Position numbers and translations under genes: made by a program. From Closterium sp. Naga37s-1 (taxonomy: Eukaryota > Streptophyta > Zygnematophyceae > Desmidiales > Closteriaceae): 64,000 nt of DNA. Under the pieces are notes generated by a model that was given only the letters and a program-made list of their open reading frames with translations, had not been told where the DNA came from and made no database searches. The stretch spans positions 992,001 to 1,056,000 of the forward strand of contig CANJKZ010000011.1 in assembly GCA_947471745.1 (NCBI GenBank). The letters run 5' to 3'. Shown one piece after another: positions 1-9,946 of the stretch. The first letter of the stretch is position 1, and the number at the start of each line of letters is the position of its first letter.

Positions 1-177
1 AAGCAGACGTCGAAGACGACGTCGTCGACGAAGGACGTCGACAACTCCGGCGGCAAGGGCCGAGGCGACGGGGAGGTGTCGTGCTCGATGGTCGTTGTAG
101 TGGAGCCAACGGTCTCGCTGGCACCGGAGGCTGGGGAGGACTTCCACGCGGTGGCGGCAGCTGTGTAGGCTAACCCG
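1..177 (+). pseudogene. Copia element T, gag/protease spacer
   Basis: This is the tail of a gag-like region read in the same frame as the protease that follows, with a stop just before it (tgtgtaggct, around 165). It is rich in Lys, Ser, Thr and Asp, as expected for the spacer between zinc knuckle and protease in Ty1/copia. No zinc knuckle is visible because the window starts inside the element. Low information content, so only the link to the protease supports the call. Confidence 0.45.
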
Positions 178-537
178 ATGGCGGTGCTGCTCGATAGCGG
201 TTGCTCCCACCACCTGATGGGGACGAAGGCGGTCTTCGTCGACATGGCGCCGAGCGACGGTGTGAAGCAAGTGCGTGGATTCAATGGGGCATTGCAGCCT
301 ATCGAGGGTTGCGGAACCGTCACTCTACAAGGGGAGGCCGGGAAGCGGGTCCTCATCCCAGATGTCCTCTATGTTTCAGGAGTACATGCGAACCTGCTAT
401 CAGCTGGCCAACTGAAGGAGAGCGGAGTGCAGCTGCAGGGTGACGGCGTCGACATACTGCTCGTCGCCGCGACCGGGGAGGTGCTCGGTCGAGCACGCTA
501 CACCAGACGAGTCCTCTGCACCGACCTTCGCCCCTGA
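178..537 (+). pseudogene. Copia aspartic protease (element T)
   Basis: The frame carries the copia protease signature DSGCSHHL about 7 residues in, then the usual downstream block (IPDVLYVSGVHANLLSAGQL) that precedes the integrase in Ty1/copia polyproteins. In copia this protease cuts the Gag-Pol precursor inside virus-like particles. The frame ends at a TGA at 535-537, where an intact polyprotein would continue, so this is a broken copy. Codon use is GC-rich like the other elements here. The family call is firm; the exact domain edges are approximate. Confidence 0.85.
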
Positions 538-1479
538 TCGACGCGGTCACAATCGACCGAGGTGGTGGCATGCGAGGCTCGCGCACGTCGGCGTCGACAC
601 GATCAAGAGGTCGGCGGAGCATGAAGTTGCTACTGGGCTCGACATCAAGCCGTCGACCGGAGCAGACCCGCCGTGTGTCTCGTAAGTAGGAGGAAAGCTG
701 GCGCGGCACACCTCCCCGACAAGGGCTCGGACGCCGAGGAGGCACTGGCTGTTGTGCACATTGACTTGTGCGGGCCATTTCGGGTGGTTGCCAATAGTGG
801 CAGCTTGTACTTCCTGCTCCTGAAGGATCGCCCCACTCGGTTTGTGTGGACAATGCCGGTCGCTAAGAAGAGCGATGTGCGGCGGGAGTTCCAACAGTGG
901 CTGGTTCTGGTAGAGCGGCAGACGAAGAAGTCGGTGCTGATGCTCCGCTCAGACCGAGGAGGGGAGTTCCTCGGGAAGGAGTTCACCAACTTCGTCAATG
1001 GGAAGGGCATCGTCCACGACCTGACGTGCCCTTACACACCGCAGCAGAACAGCATGGCTCAACGGGAGATGCGCACGGCTGTCGAGTCCATTAGGACGAT
1101 GCTGCTGCACATGGGCGTGCAGCACCACTGGTGGCACCTTGCTCTACAACAAGCCGTCTAGGTGGGCAACTGCTTGGAGCGGTCGACGACGCCGCCGGGG
1201 ACGACGCCGTACCAGTTGCTGACCAGAAAGAAGCCCAATCTCACGCTGGCGCGGGTGTTGGGCTGCATGGTGCAGTTCATGGTTCCCGAGCAGCAGCGTG
1301 GTGGGAAGCTGGCGCCGAAAGCTCGCTGGGGGCTTCATTTGGGTGTGTCGCCGGAGAGTAAGGGCTGGGAGGTGCTCGACCTGACCGACAATAAGGTGGT
1401 CACGTCGGTCGAGGTGATCTTCTACGAGACGCTGTTGCTGGAGGTGTGGAAGGCGAAGTACGGGCCGGCGTCGGGGTGA
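538..1479 (+). pseudogene. Copia integrase (element T), frameshifted
   Basis: The GAG-pre-integrase zinc region (WWHARLAHVG, then PPCVS) is in frame 2 at about 560-672. The integrase core then resumes in frame 1 at 673: DLCGPF, the second catalytic block RSDRGGEFLGKEF, and the third block YTPQQNSMAQRE (consensus NGVAER, so the usual G and V are altered and the catalytic Glu position is kept as QRE). A TAG at 1159-1161 interrupts the frame and the C-terminal part (GCMVQFMVPEQQRGGKLAPK, then LHLGVS) follows to a TGA at 1477. Two stops and one frameshift show it is dead. It is the first half of a pol whose RT half lies at 48756. Confidence 0.85.
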
Positions 1480-2207
1480 ACGCAGGCACACCCGCCGACG
1501 GACACCTCGACGACGACGTTCCCACTGCTGGCCGAGGTCGACGAGCCTGCTGATGAGGATGTCGAGGAAGTCCTCCCTCCGTTCCCTGTTCTTGCCCCGC
1601 CTGACCCCGTCGCAGATCGGCCTGCGTCGATACCAGTGTCGGCCACCGGCGATGAGGGGAGCCTTGAGCCGTCGCCTAAGGCGCCGGTCAGTGGCAACGC
1701 CGGCGGCCGACAAGGCACCACGCTCGTCGCCAGGGATTTGAAGCCGTCGACAAGAAGGGAGCAGCAGACAGGGGAGCCGGTCGAACAGGAGGCTGCAGCA
1801 AAAGTGCAGTCGACAGGGGAGCAGTAGACGGGGCGGTCGACAAGGGAGCTGTCGAAGTCAGCAGGAGGTGAGCAACCGGTCGAAGGGTCGAAGCAGCTGG
1901 TCGACGACGAGGACGTCGATGAGGCAGGGGAGCAGTCGGCGGGTGAGGAATCTACCGGCAGGGACGTGGTGGAGGTGCCGATCGAGAAGCCTGAGCTGCG
2001 ACACACAGGTCGAACTTGGAAGCCGCCGGGTGACTAGTCTTCCATGCCTGCCTGCCACCAGCTGCTTTCACCATACTGCTCGACGATGCAGAGGCGGATG
2101 ATGACCTGCCAGAGCTCGACCCCGACGTGAACGCCGACCCTGAACACCTCTGGGACATCGCGATGATGATGGTGAAGGAGGCGCTGTCGAGCTGGAAGGG
2201 TGAAGCC
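1480..2207 (+). pseudogene. Integrase-RT linker of element T
   Basis: This stretch is Glu/Asp/Ser/Pro-rich in the copia reading direction with several stops, typical of the unconserved linker between integrase and reverse transcriptase. At its end the frame reads MMMVKEALSSWKGEA, the segment that in Ty1/copia sits directly before the RT start (KAAMDEEIRSL). That RT start occurs at 48761, after the LTR fragment at 48705-48755, so the linker is cut here by element E. Confidence 0.7.
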
Positions 2208-2335
2208 TTTCAACATATATTTTATATGTGTTGTTTAGTTTAGCCTAGGTGTTACATTCACAATTCCTAGGGTTTGCATATATCTCCTTGTACCTTGTTT
2301 CCTTAGTCAATTCTTACGCTCGTTATTTCTTAACA
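2208..2335 (+). mobile_element. LTR of element E (5' LTR) inserted in T
   Basis: A 128-bp AT-rich block starts TTTCAACATATA (probably a mutated TGTCAAC) and ends CTTAACA directly before a PBS-like sequence. Its last ~47 bp recur at 48705-48755. The insertion interrupts the T linker; the flanking 5 bp are AAGCC on this side and TAGCG after the partner fragment, each one change from the AAGCG that would restore the T reading frame. Confidence 0.65.
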
Positions 2336-2433
2336 TGGTATACAGCTAAGCAATCTGATGGGCCCACCGCTCCGTGACCCGACCTAGCCCGTAGCGCCCT
2401 AAGGTCCGAAGCGCCCCGGTAGCCCCGTAGCCC
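2336..2433 (+). other. PBS and short leader of element E
   Basis: TGGTATACAGC follows the LTR and matches the initiator-Met-tRNA primer-binding site TGGTATCAGAGC imperfectly. About 85 bp of C-rich leader (tagcccgtagcgccct type) follow, then an unrelated LTR starts at 2434, so the internal part of E is cut here. Confidence 0.55.
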
Positions 2434-2572
2434 TTTCAAGCTATATTTGTTATAGCTTTTATTGTTAGTCTAGGTGTACTTTCTACTTGTTGGGGTTAGG
2501 GTTAGGTTTCCTATATACTTGTTGTACTTTCCACTTCTAGTCATTTTCTTATTTCTCAACATGGTATAGAGC
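2434..2572 (+). mobile_element. 5' LTR and PBS of copia fragment D
   Basis: The LTR (2434-2561, 128 bp) starts TTTCAAGCTATATTTG and ends TTCTCAACA, followed by TGGTATAGAGC (2562-2572), a PBS one base short of the initiator-Met consensus. It is the same family as the inverted LTR at 18023-18148, sharing for example the ggttagggttaggtttcc block. It heads the plus-strand fragment D. Confidence 0.75.
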
Positions 2573-3640
2573 TAGGTTTACCCTAGCTAGGGTTTCCCCT
2601 AGCGTTTTAAGTCTCGATAGTTGGGCCCACCGAAATTGCTACTAGAGCGCGCCCCGTCCTAACGCGCGCCACTTAGCTCGTCGACCGTCGCCCGTAGCGC
2701 GCTCGTCGTTCGCAGCTCTCCCGTCGCCCATCGCTTTTCTGTTGCCTGTCGATTTTCCCCCTCCCGTCGCTCGTCGATTCTCGATTTCTTCCCTCCCGTC
2801 TTCCGTTGCTCGTCGATTTTTTTCCCCTCCCGTCGCCCGTCGCCCGTCTCCCGCCGACCGTAGGAACAGGCCCCGCGGCCCCTTTTTTGCTAGCGGGCCC
2901 CGCGACCCTTTCGATAGCGGACCCCGTGGTCCCGTCGTCAGTCGCACGCACGCACAGCAGCAGCCGCGCGCACGTGGCACCACCACTGTCTTACCCGCCG
3001 CCCCATCTCTTAGCCGCCACCCCACCTGTCACCCGCCCCCCCACGAGTTGAAACCCGCCGCCCAACCTGACACCCGCTGCCCCACGAGCTGCCTCACCCG
3101 CCGCCCCACCAGTTAGCCTCAGCCCCACCAACAAGCCACACGTGGAAACCATAGTCTACCACCCATACTCGCTGAACCGCACAAAACCGCACAGAACTGC
3201 ACAAAACCGCACAGAACGGCACACAACCGTACAGAATCGCACTCCACCCATGCTAGCTCCCCTGGAAACTGCACAGAACCGCATTCCACCCGTGCTAACC
3301 CGCCTTGGAATCGCACTAAACCGCAATCCACCGCCCTAGACCGTTCTTCACCGCTCCCAACCGCATCCGACCGCACTGAACCCCTCCCACAAGCACAAAA
3401 ACCGCACTCACCCGCATTCCACCACACCAGGCCACTCCTAGCCCCACCTGACCGTCCAACACTGTTCCCAACCGCTCCCAACCCCACCCAACCGTTCACC
3501 ACCGCACTAGAATGCCATCACTTGCACCATCAGCCGTATAGGCTGCCCCCCCAGCGCACCAGCAGCAGCTTAGGCTGCCACCAGTAGCACCAGCAGCAAC
3601 CTAGACTACCGCAGCAACAGCAGTGGTCTCAGCAGTAGCA
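2573..3640 (+). repeat. Low-complexity leader of D
   Basis: Between the PBS and the first protein-like sequence lies about 1 kb of degenerate repeats: a cccgtcgcccgtcg-type block (2640-2900), a cacccgccgcccc block (2990-3130), and a region of short repeats around accgcacagaac (3170-3500). The inverted copy C carries the mirror of this leader at 16760-17930. No gag with the expected start motif is seen here; D seems to lack the N-terminal gag found in B, G, I and J. The long frames across it are repeat artefacts. Confidence 0.6.
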
Positions 3641-4319
3641 GTGGCAGCGGCAACAGCACAGGTGGCCGCAGCTGCAGCAGTGGCGGGTTCAGCTGCAGCG
3701 CCTGCAGCAACCTCCACAGCGGGGCCCTGACGGACCTGGGCAGTACACACATCGGTACGTGGGAGCTGCAACTGCTATTGAGCCTTGTGTTTCCAGTCTT
3801 GGTGCATGTGTAGTTTCCGGTCCAGGCGCCTCAGAGGTTCTTAGTGTGGGAGCTGCAGCCACCACTAGGCTAGTACCAGCCTTTGTCGCTGGCTCGGGTG
3901 CGACCTCACCGACCGCATGGCTTTCCTTCACCCTAGACTCTGGAGCATCCAGCTGTTTCTTTCGCGACTGCACCGACCTCACGCCACTACACACTCCAGT
4001 CACTGTTGCCTTGGCTGACCCCTCCGTAGGATCTGTAGTTGCCGAGAGCACCACCACTCTCCCGTGTCGAGCGGCTCCCTCTGGGTTTCTCACAGGTTAC
4101 TACACCCCCTCGTTCTCTAGGAGCCTCGTAGGTGTTAGTCACCTCCACGACCTCGGAGTTGTCACTACTTTCCCACTACACGAGCCTGTTGCCTCCTGCA
4201 CTGTCGGTGCCACTGGGGCACCTCTAGCCTCTGGGGCACCTCTAGCCACTTTCCACAGGGAGCCGGGCTCTGGTTTGTACTCACTACACACTAGGTCCCA
4301 CCACACTGGGTCAGGTTAG
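3641..4319 (+). pseudogene. Copia protease of fragment D
   Basis: Gln-rich sequence leads into a conserved block with FTLDSGASSCFFRDCT, the active-site DSGA of a copia protease, then ALADPSVGSVVAEST and a tail of the form LATFHREPGSGLYSLHTRS that precedes the integrase zinc finger in this family. A stop follows at 4317-4319. The same protein is on the minus strand at 15981-16691 (fragment C), so D and C are copies of one family distinct from B/F and G/I/J. The upstream Gln-rich part contains stops. Confidence 0.75.
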
Positions 4320-4344
4320 GCCAGGTCAGGTAAGGTAGCTGCTG

Positions 4345-5284
4345 TGTCGTGCGACTGTCGATCACTCACCCACCCGTCGGTCCTCTCGCACCACCATCTA
4401 GGGCACCTGTCGTTCCCACGTCTCAGTAGGATGGTACGTCACCGCTGGTCTCAGGTCTCCCAGAGTCGCTTGCCCCGCTTCCTCACTCGCCTGCGCCGCC
4501 GTGCACTCACTACGTCGAGGGTCGGCAGCGCGCTGCCCCTCACTCCTCGTTCCCCCCCACAACGGCTCCCTTAGAGACCCTGCACTTGGACGTCAGGAGC
4601 GCTACTTCCTGATTGTGGTGGACGACTACTCCCGTTACACCACGGTTTTCCCCTTGCGACGGAAGGTCGACGTGCCTACCGTCCTTGAGCCGTGGCTACT
4701 AGCGACGGGTGGCGTCCAAGGCCTGTGTTGGCTCCGCCTACACTCGGACCGTGGTGGTGAGTTTTCTTCCACTCGCCTGGAGACGTTCTGTCAAGGCCGG
4801 GGGATCATCCAGTCTTACAAGCTACCAGACTCGTCGCAGCAGAACGGGGTAGCCGAGCGACACATCGGCCTGGTCATGGAGGTTGCCTGGACCTTCATGT
4901 GCCATGCCGGTGCCCCCCGGTTCTTGTGGCCTTAGGCAGTCCAATACGTCGCACACCAGCTGAACTTGTGGCCTCGTGACGCACGACCACAGGTGACGCC
5001 GATCTTTCTTTGGACAAGTTTTCTGGGCGTAGCAGCTGACTACTGCGTCTGGGGTTGTCTGGCTCACGTTCGCGCCCCTGGCGCGAACAAGTTGTCTCTG
5101 CGCACCCGTGCCTGCGACTTTCTCGGCTTCCCACTCGACACCTCAGACTGGGTGTTCTACGACCCAGTCACCCACCATTTCTTTGCCTCTCAGGACGTCA
5201 CTTGTGACGAGTCGGTCAGTTACTACAGGAGTTGCCCCCATCGAGGTTCTGAGGCCTTTTCCCCCCCGCTGTTCCTCACCCTTG
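4345..5284 (+). pseudogene. Copia integrase of fragment D
   Basis: SHHHLGHLSFPRL marks the HHCC zinc region (4395-4430), disrupted by a frame change before the core. The core has FLIVVDDYSRYTTVFPL, LHSDRGGEFSSTRL and SSQQNGVAERHIG with Asp, Asp and Glu present. A TAG at 4933-4935 (FLWP then stop) interrupts the C-terminal part, which continues through CVWGCLAHVRAPGANKLS and ASQDVTCDESVSYY to about 5280. There the reading switches abruptly to a different copia C-terminus, so D is truncated before its RT. Confidence 0.8.
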
Positions 5285-5551
5285 TTACATCCCGACCACC
5301 GAGCAGCAGGCCGACTTCCTGACGAAGGCGCTGCACTACCCGGCCTTCAATCGGTGCTCTCTCGCAATCGGCCAAGTGCGCCTGGTCGACGTGGGCGACG
5401 ATGACGATGACGTGCAGCAGTAGGTGCCATGCCCTTCTGCATGGCTGGTGCGGTGACCGGCGTGCTGTGTGTTGTGTGCACGCCAACGGGCTATTCTCCG
5501 AGTGGTGCTGTCGTGTGGGCTGGGGGCCGAAGCGTGAACGCGGCAGGGGAG
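5285..5551 (+). pseudogene. RNase H C-terminus and 3' UTR of a second T copy
   Basis: From about 5285 the frame reads PTTEQQADFLTKALHYPAF, the conserved tail of copia RNase H (consensus ADIFTKPL), and ends DDDDDVQQ stop at 5423. The same end occurs at 49965-50065 in the T RT half (both finish DVQQ stop, followed by aggtgccRtgcccttctgca). A purine-rich tract gcggcaggggag ends at 5551, a likely polypurine tract. It is fused to fragment D, so this is a separate, mostly deleted T copy. Confidence 0.7.
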
Positions 5552-6657
5552 TGTCAATAGGAGTTGTGGTTGGCCCCGTCCTTGCTTGGGTGGAGAAGAC
5601 TTCGTTGTCGGGTGTGTGGGGAGCACAGCCGATCAGTTATAGTAAGTGTTGTGCCAAAGCACTATAGTGACACGGTCATCGCACTCCCATTCAGCCTACA
5701 AGCCTGCTCAGATTCTGGAATTTTGTGGGGAGGTGCTTCAATATTTGTTCTTCACACCCTCACAGTTTCAGTATTTTTGAAGCAGTTTACAAGGCATGGC
5801 ATCATTTTTAGTTTCAAGACTTATGGCATCCCAGAAGTGTGTGTTACTCTTTTTTGGTAACACCCGAGTTCACCATTTCGGCTTCTTACTCATCTACCAA
5901 GCTCGATTGGGTCTGAAATTCGGTGTGGTAGTCCTTTCCCGTGTTTTCCAGGTGGTCACCAAGTTCCAGAACAACCCAGCATTGGAGCAGCACGTGACAG
6001 CTGTCGAAAGTTAATGTTCTGTAGTCATGGTGCACTGTTGGCAGCATTTCCCTTGCCACCCTTTCATTGTTGTCATGCCAATGGTGCAGGGATAGAGAAT
6101 GATACAAGAAGTACAGGTGTTCAAGTGGGACTCTACCACCTTACTTTTGAGAAGTGTGGTCTTCCTGGAAGCAGCTTGCAAGAGGGTGCAAGTGGGAAGA
6201 CAAGCTGACTCATGGTTGGCTTGACTCACTATTGGTAGCCTTGAGTACAGCTCTGAACATCAAAGTGTGGTTGGTTTTGCTGACCTAGATAGGACGTTTC
6301 CCATCCTTCTCTAGAATTTCTCCCCTAGGACTCAACCTTCTCTGAGTTCCCAGGAAGGTCCCAACCCCTTAAGAGTCCCCTAGGCAATATTGTACTCACC
6401 TCTTCCTTGCATCAATGAAACTACACGTTTTCAGCCAAGCTTACGTTTTCGTTCACTGCATTGCGCTCTGATGAAAGCAAGCAATATACCGTTGGAAATC
6501 AGACACCTGAAGATAACTTCTGTCCAATTTTCCGCCTCGTATAATATCGGAGCTGATCGTGACGGCGTTTTGAACAGAGGCGGTTCGAAGTCATCAGATT
6601 CTGCTTAGGCGGTTTCATGGGCATCCGCGACCCCTAAGTGGACTCTAGACTATAACA
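5552..6657 (+). other. Probable T 3' LTR start, then AT-rich DNA and an LTR end of element A
   Basis: TGTCAATAGGAG follows the purine tract at 5551, matching TGTTAACGGGAG at 50197 in the other T copy, so a T-family LTR probably starts here. No conserved coding sequence is seen from 5640 to 6650. At 6648-6673 the sequence actataacaag is followed by tagtattagagtgg, an eroded AACA-AG-TGGTATCAGAG junction. This suggests that the right part is an LTR end and PBS of element A. LTR borders other than these are not resolved. Confidence 0.4.
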
Positions 6658-7558
6658 AGTAGTATTAGAGTGGTTCTTCTTTGTTCGTGGGTCAATATGT
6701 GTTATGTGATGCTATCATTTGTATTCACGTCTGTCTGCCTCCCATCTTATGTTCGTGCGTTGCATGCGTGGTGTGAGCGTATGCAAGAATTTGTTTTTGG
6801 CGTGGTTTGAATTTTATGAGTGAGTGTGAATATTATTTGGCTTGAGCAGATATCTGAAGTGACTCCTCTGCTCGAGAGCTTTCCGACAAACCAAGAATTG
6901 TCGCGATCGAAGCAAGAACGAGAAAGATATGATCGTTCGAGGTTTTGATTGAGATGCGGCGACTACGGGAATTTGCGGGGTGACTCAATTTGGGGTATAT
7001 ACTTTTGGGGGTTGGGAAATTCGTCACTTCTACTGTATTTGCTGTCAAATGGTTGGGAGAAGCCAAACCAGGTTGGCAAGTGTGGCCAAGTTGGGTGAGG
7101 TGGATGGCATGGGTTGGGAAAGTGACAAAGGTCAAAGTTGGGGTGCCTATAGGGAGGGGAATTGTATGAGTATGGAGTTTCCTTGGTTGGTGACTCCTTG
7201 AGGACCTTCCCTCCTGTCCTCCTCATCCCCTCCTACCTGGTTTCTAGATACTTCAACTTCCTTGTGTGGATCTTGTGAGACCATTTGTGATTGAGCTAAG
7301 TTTCAATGGCAGCATACCCCCTAGTGCGCCGAAATTTGTAACTCAAGTTATACTCCATCGTTTGATACGATTTGAATTGGGATAGATAGCCACGGTCAAG
7401 AGCTACAACATACTCGATTTTGAGAGAATTGTATCAGTGAGTTTGTTGTCGAAGACGTTTCTTGTGAAGTCGACAATTCTGTCCAGAAATTGTAGTCAAC
7501 GATTTTGAGATATTTCGGCCCCTAATCTTCATAGACTCCATCCTTAGTCTATAACAAG
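6658..7558 (+). other. Non-coding sequence upstream of element A gag
   Basis: About 900 bp of AT-richer DNA with no supported gene. It starts with the eroded PBS and ends with a second ctataacaag directly in front of the gag ATG at 7559. The same LTR-end motif at both ends suggests an LTR duplication or a nested LTR, but I could not align the two copies convincingly. The open frames on either strand here show no known motif. Confidence 0.35.
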
Positions 7559-7913
7559 ATGGAGGCTGAAGGTTCTGCTCCAGCTGGTCCTAGTGGCAGT
7601 GGTGGCGTGAGAGGCGCTGGGGAAGCAGGAAGAGGCGTTGCAGGCGGATCTGCACCAATAGCATCCGTTTCAACACCAGCCAAGGATGATGTGGAGGCAT
7701 TCAACCCGGAGAAGTTCTCTGGGGAGGATTGGGCATCATGGAGTTTCACGATGGAGCTCCTATGTAACCATTATGGGCTGCTTGAAGTGATGGATGGAGA
7801 ATTGAAGAGGCATGCGAGCGAAGGAGCGACCAAGGAATGGGATCGCCGATCCAAGGATGGATTCTTCCTTCTCTCTCAATGCCTCTCATCCAACCAGCTG
7901 CACCACGTCAAGC
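7559..7913 (+). pseudogene. Element A copia gag, N-terminal half
   Basis: ATG at 7559 opens a Gly/Ala-rich start followed by AFNPEKFSGEDWASWSFTME, the N-terminal block of the plant copia gag (UBN2-type: F.G.NY..W). It runs to 7913, where element B is inserted; the remaining ctgtga is B sequence. Skipping B and one copy of the 5-bp duplication CAAGC, the frame continues at 15048 without a shift. Gag would form the particle shell. Intact until the insertion, so A was probably readable when B arrived. Confidence 0.85.
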
Positions 7914-8047
7914 TGTGAGAAGGATTGACGAAAGAATGAATAAACTAGAAAATCAGATGGGTACAAGTAGGAAACACATAAGTGTTGTACCCTCTAAGAG
8001 CTACCCCACTACAGCCTAAATAGACCATAGCAGATATAAGTTTGACA
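7914..8047 (-). repeat. 3' LTR of element B
   Basis: 134 bp, on the minus strand TGTCAAAC...TTCTCACA. It is flanked inwards (8048-8076) by a tract that on the minus strand reads CTCCCCCAC...TATGGGGGTG, the polypurine tract for plus-strand priming. TSD CAAGC lies outside at 7909-7913. Confidence 0.93.
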
Positions 8048-8276
8048 CACCCCCATAGGCAAAGTGGGGGAGAACAAGAGGTCACAAGACCAGTCAAGAA
8101 AAGCAAAGCAAGCTCAGGGTGGATCACAAAGTCACCACACAGTCTGAGCACAAGCAAAGGGCCATAAGGCCAGTTCACATGCAGAGTTATACGAAGGAAA
8201 GCAAACAGTACAGTGAACACAACCTAGCAAGTGTAAGCATGCAGGTATAAGTATATAGAGTACAGTACAAGCAGAG

Positions 8277-9171
8277 TCAAGAAGTCAACAAGTGAGGCAC
8301 AGTAGGTACAAGGCCTAACACAGTACAGAAACGCTGATGATCACAAGGCTGAAGCGCCTTGGTGAAAACATCAGCAGTGTTGGCCTGAGAGGCCACGTAA
8401 GCAAGACGAAGCTGGCCACGCTGCTGCAACTCTTGAGCAAGGAAGTAGCGCAGAGCAATGTGCTTCGTTCTGTGCTCCAGTCTGTGCTCTTGACACAAGG
8501 CCAGCATGGCCTTGTTGTCGACGTACAGAACTGGAGGAGAACGAGGCGCCTCTCCCAAGTCGGTCAGCAGGTAGGTGAGCCAGCGAAGCTCCTGTGCAGC
8601 CATGGCCCCAGCGTAGATCTCAGCCTCACAACTGGAGCTGAGAACAGAAGAAGAGCGGGTAGACCGCCAGGAGACAGAACCGGAGCCAAGGCTGAAGGTG
8701 TAACCCTGTGACGACCGCTGCATAGCCAAGTCGTCAACCCAGGAGGCGTCAGCGTGACCAGTGAGGACAACTCGAGCCCGTCCTCCAAGCACTAGCCCCA
8801 TGCCCGATGTACTGCACAAGTATCGCAACACCCTCTTCGCAGCATCCCAGTGCACCTTTCGGTGCCTGCCGGGAGCCACGTAGCGAGCCAGAAGGCTGAG
8901 AGGGTATGCGAGGTCAGGTCGTGTGCAAGTCATCAGGTACATGAGGCAGCCCACAAGCTCTGGATACGGGCCACTCGGCTCTACGGACTCGTCCAAAGGT
9001 GGAGCTGAGAGCGAGTGACCGGTAGGCAGAGGAGTGGACTGTGGCGAGGAGTAGGTGAAGCCGAAGCGCTGAAGGACCTGCTGCACCATGTGTGACTGAG
9101 TCAAGGTAATGGTGCGCTGTGCTCTGTCCCGGGTGATCCGCAAGCCAAGATAGCTTGTGAGCTCACCCAGG
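8277..9171 (-). pseudogene. Element B RT C-terminus and RNase H
   Basis: Reading minus from the deletion at 9171, the frame gives LGELTSYLGLRITRDRAQRT (RT thumb/connection), LMYLMTCTRPDLAYPLSLLA, then RNase H with HADASWVDDLA, SSSCEAEIYAGAMAAQE, LYVDNKAMLA and QANTADVFTKAL, ending at 8277. The RNase H acidic residues are all present. Just upstream the RT catalytic core is missing: relative to element F about 497 bp are deleted between VKRPPG and LGELTSYLG, which also shifts the frame. This removes the YVDD motif, so B cannot make active RT. Confidence 0.9.
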
Positions 9172-9946
9172 AACCCGGCGGCCGCTTCACCCTGAAGATC
9201 CACATGCCACTGACGATGTTCGCCCCAGGTGGGGGAACCTCGTCTACGTAGGTGCCTGTGGACTTCTAGGAAGCCATCTCTGCGTCCATGGCTGCCTGCC
9301 ACTGAGAGGAGTAGGGACCCTCTATCGCCTCTGCGTAAGAGCGCGGGGTCGGGATGTCTAGTGCATCTGGGTCTCCCTCAGGGGCAAGCAGCATGTACAC
9401 GAGATGAGGTGAAGCAGCGGCAAAGCACTCAAGGTCCTCCTGCCTGTCCTCAAGGACGTCTGTGCCAAGAGCACACTCACCCCCGACGGACGGAGGACAG
9501 ACAGACGCAGACGCAGCAACAAGACTAGTGGCGTAATCTAGGCGACAGGCTGCAGCAAAGTCAACAAGCTCAGCAACAAGAGCAGACGCAGCAGAGGACT
9601 CAAACAGAGGGTCAGTGACCGCAGTGGCCAAAAAGCGCGTGACAGTAGGACTAGCAGCACGAAGGGAGTCAGACTCCGGGTCCGGACCGTCAGGAAGAGA
9701 GGACGCAGGAGGAGTCGGCAGAGGGACACGCTGTGGAGCAGTAGAAGGACGCAGTGTCATAGAGTGAGTGCCTGGGACAGGTGGGAGACGCGGACGCGAA
9801 ACACGACCAGCGCGAACAGGACGGACAGGCGACGCAGCACGAGACGCAGGCGACACAGGACGAGACTCAGGCTCACGACGCTCCGTAAGACCTCTAGTCC
9901 GACCAGAGTAAGGAGAAGGACTAGGTAGGGGAGGGGCCGGCTGCAA
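9172..9946 (-). pseudogene. Element B linker and RT N-terminus
   Basis: The linker is Ser/Pro/Arg-rich and then gives the family block VGGECALGTDVLEDRQEDLE, LLAPEGDPDALDIPTPRSYA and YSSQWQAAMDAEMAS, after which a TAG (9266-9268) replaces the Trp codon TGG found in F. The RT N-terminus continues past the stop in the same frame (VPPPGANI..GMWIFRVKRPPG) up to the deletion at 9171. Confidence 0.85.

Noticed and set aside
6833-7226. Minus-strand frames of 87-100 codons upstream of A gag
   Set aside because: No known motif, no splice support, biased composition; not distinguishable from chance.
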